From CALFMR01 sp035550595 (GTDB lineage: Bacteria > Acidobacteriota > Vicinamibacteria > Vicinamibacterales > SCN-69-37), in the NCBI GenBank assembly GCA_035550595.1, contig DASZOV010000168.1, positions 1 through 6,152 of the forward strand: a DNA stretch of 6,152 bases. Direction: 5' to 3'. Each line of letters starts with the position of its first letter. Position 1 is the first letter of the stretch. The translations under genes and the position numbers were made by a program. Positions 6,112 to 6,152 of the stretch are shown piece by piece. The notes below the pieces were generated by a model. That model searched no databases, was not told where the DNA came from, and saw only the letters and a list, made by a program, of their open reading frames with translations.

Positions 6112-6152
6112 GTCATCTTTTTTGCCGTCGCGCGGGGGGCCCCACCCCCGCG
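6112..6152. repeat. GC-rich repeat block at the right edge
   Basis: The 14-mer at 6136-6149 is the exact reverse complement of 1128-1141. Next to it, 6112-6123 is the reverse complement of AAAAAAGATGAC at 1059-1070. The order of the two parts relative to each other is swapped compared with the first block, so this is a related rather than an identical element. The window cuts it off. Confidence 0.5.

Overview
This is a high-GC bacterial window with four genes. In order they are parB (+, cut by the left edge), an lptF-lptG fusion (+), metK (-) and xerD (-). An LPS exporter implies a Gram-negative cell. The GC-rich coding sequence, the fused LptFG and the intergenic repeats (GAACTTCGAA-type inverted repeats, CGCGAAGGCGCGAAG-type runs and GGGGTGGGGCCCC blocks) recall Acidobacteriota, perhaps Vicinamibacteria. 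That placement is an impression from sequence style, not a demonstrated assignment.

Layout: 2-811 is a ParB/Spo0J-family partition protein without a visible parA partner. 812-1348 has no convincing gene. It holds several short repeats, a GC-rich repeat block and a leader with competing palindromes ahead of the next gene. 1349-3655 is one long reading frame that carries LptF and then LptG, so both inner-membrane halves of the LPS exporter sit on one 12-helix chain. 3656-3910 separates two convergent genes. It holds a roughly 168-bp inverted-repeat element and a strong 10-bp stem-loop. 3911-5062 (-) is S-adenosylmethionine synthetase. 5063-5148 is the metK leader, with a good promoter candidate and a hairpin close to the expected 5' end of the mRNA. 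5149-6093 (-) is a XerD-type tyrosine recombinase with all catalytic residues present. The right edge runs into a second GC-rich repeat block.

The genes do not form one pathway. ParB and XerD both act in chromosome or plasmid maintenance, but they lie at opposite ends on opposite strands. xerD and metK are co-directional 86 bases apart, but metK probably also has its own promoter. I see no new defence or mobile system. The most notable points are the LptF-LptG fusion, the inverted-repeat element between the convergent genes, and a 12-base sequence that begins a hairpin on each side of metK.
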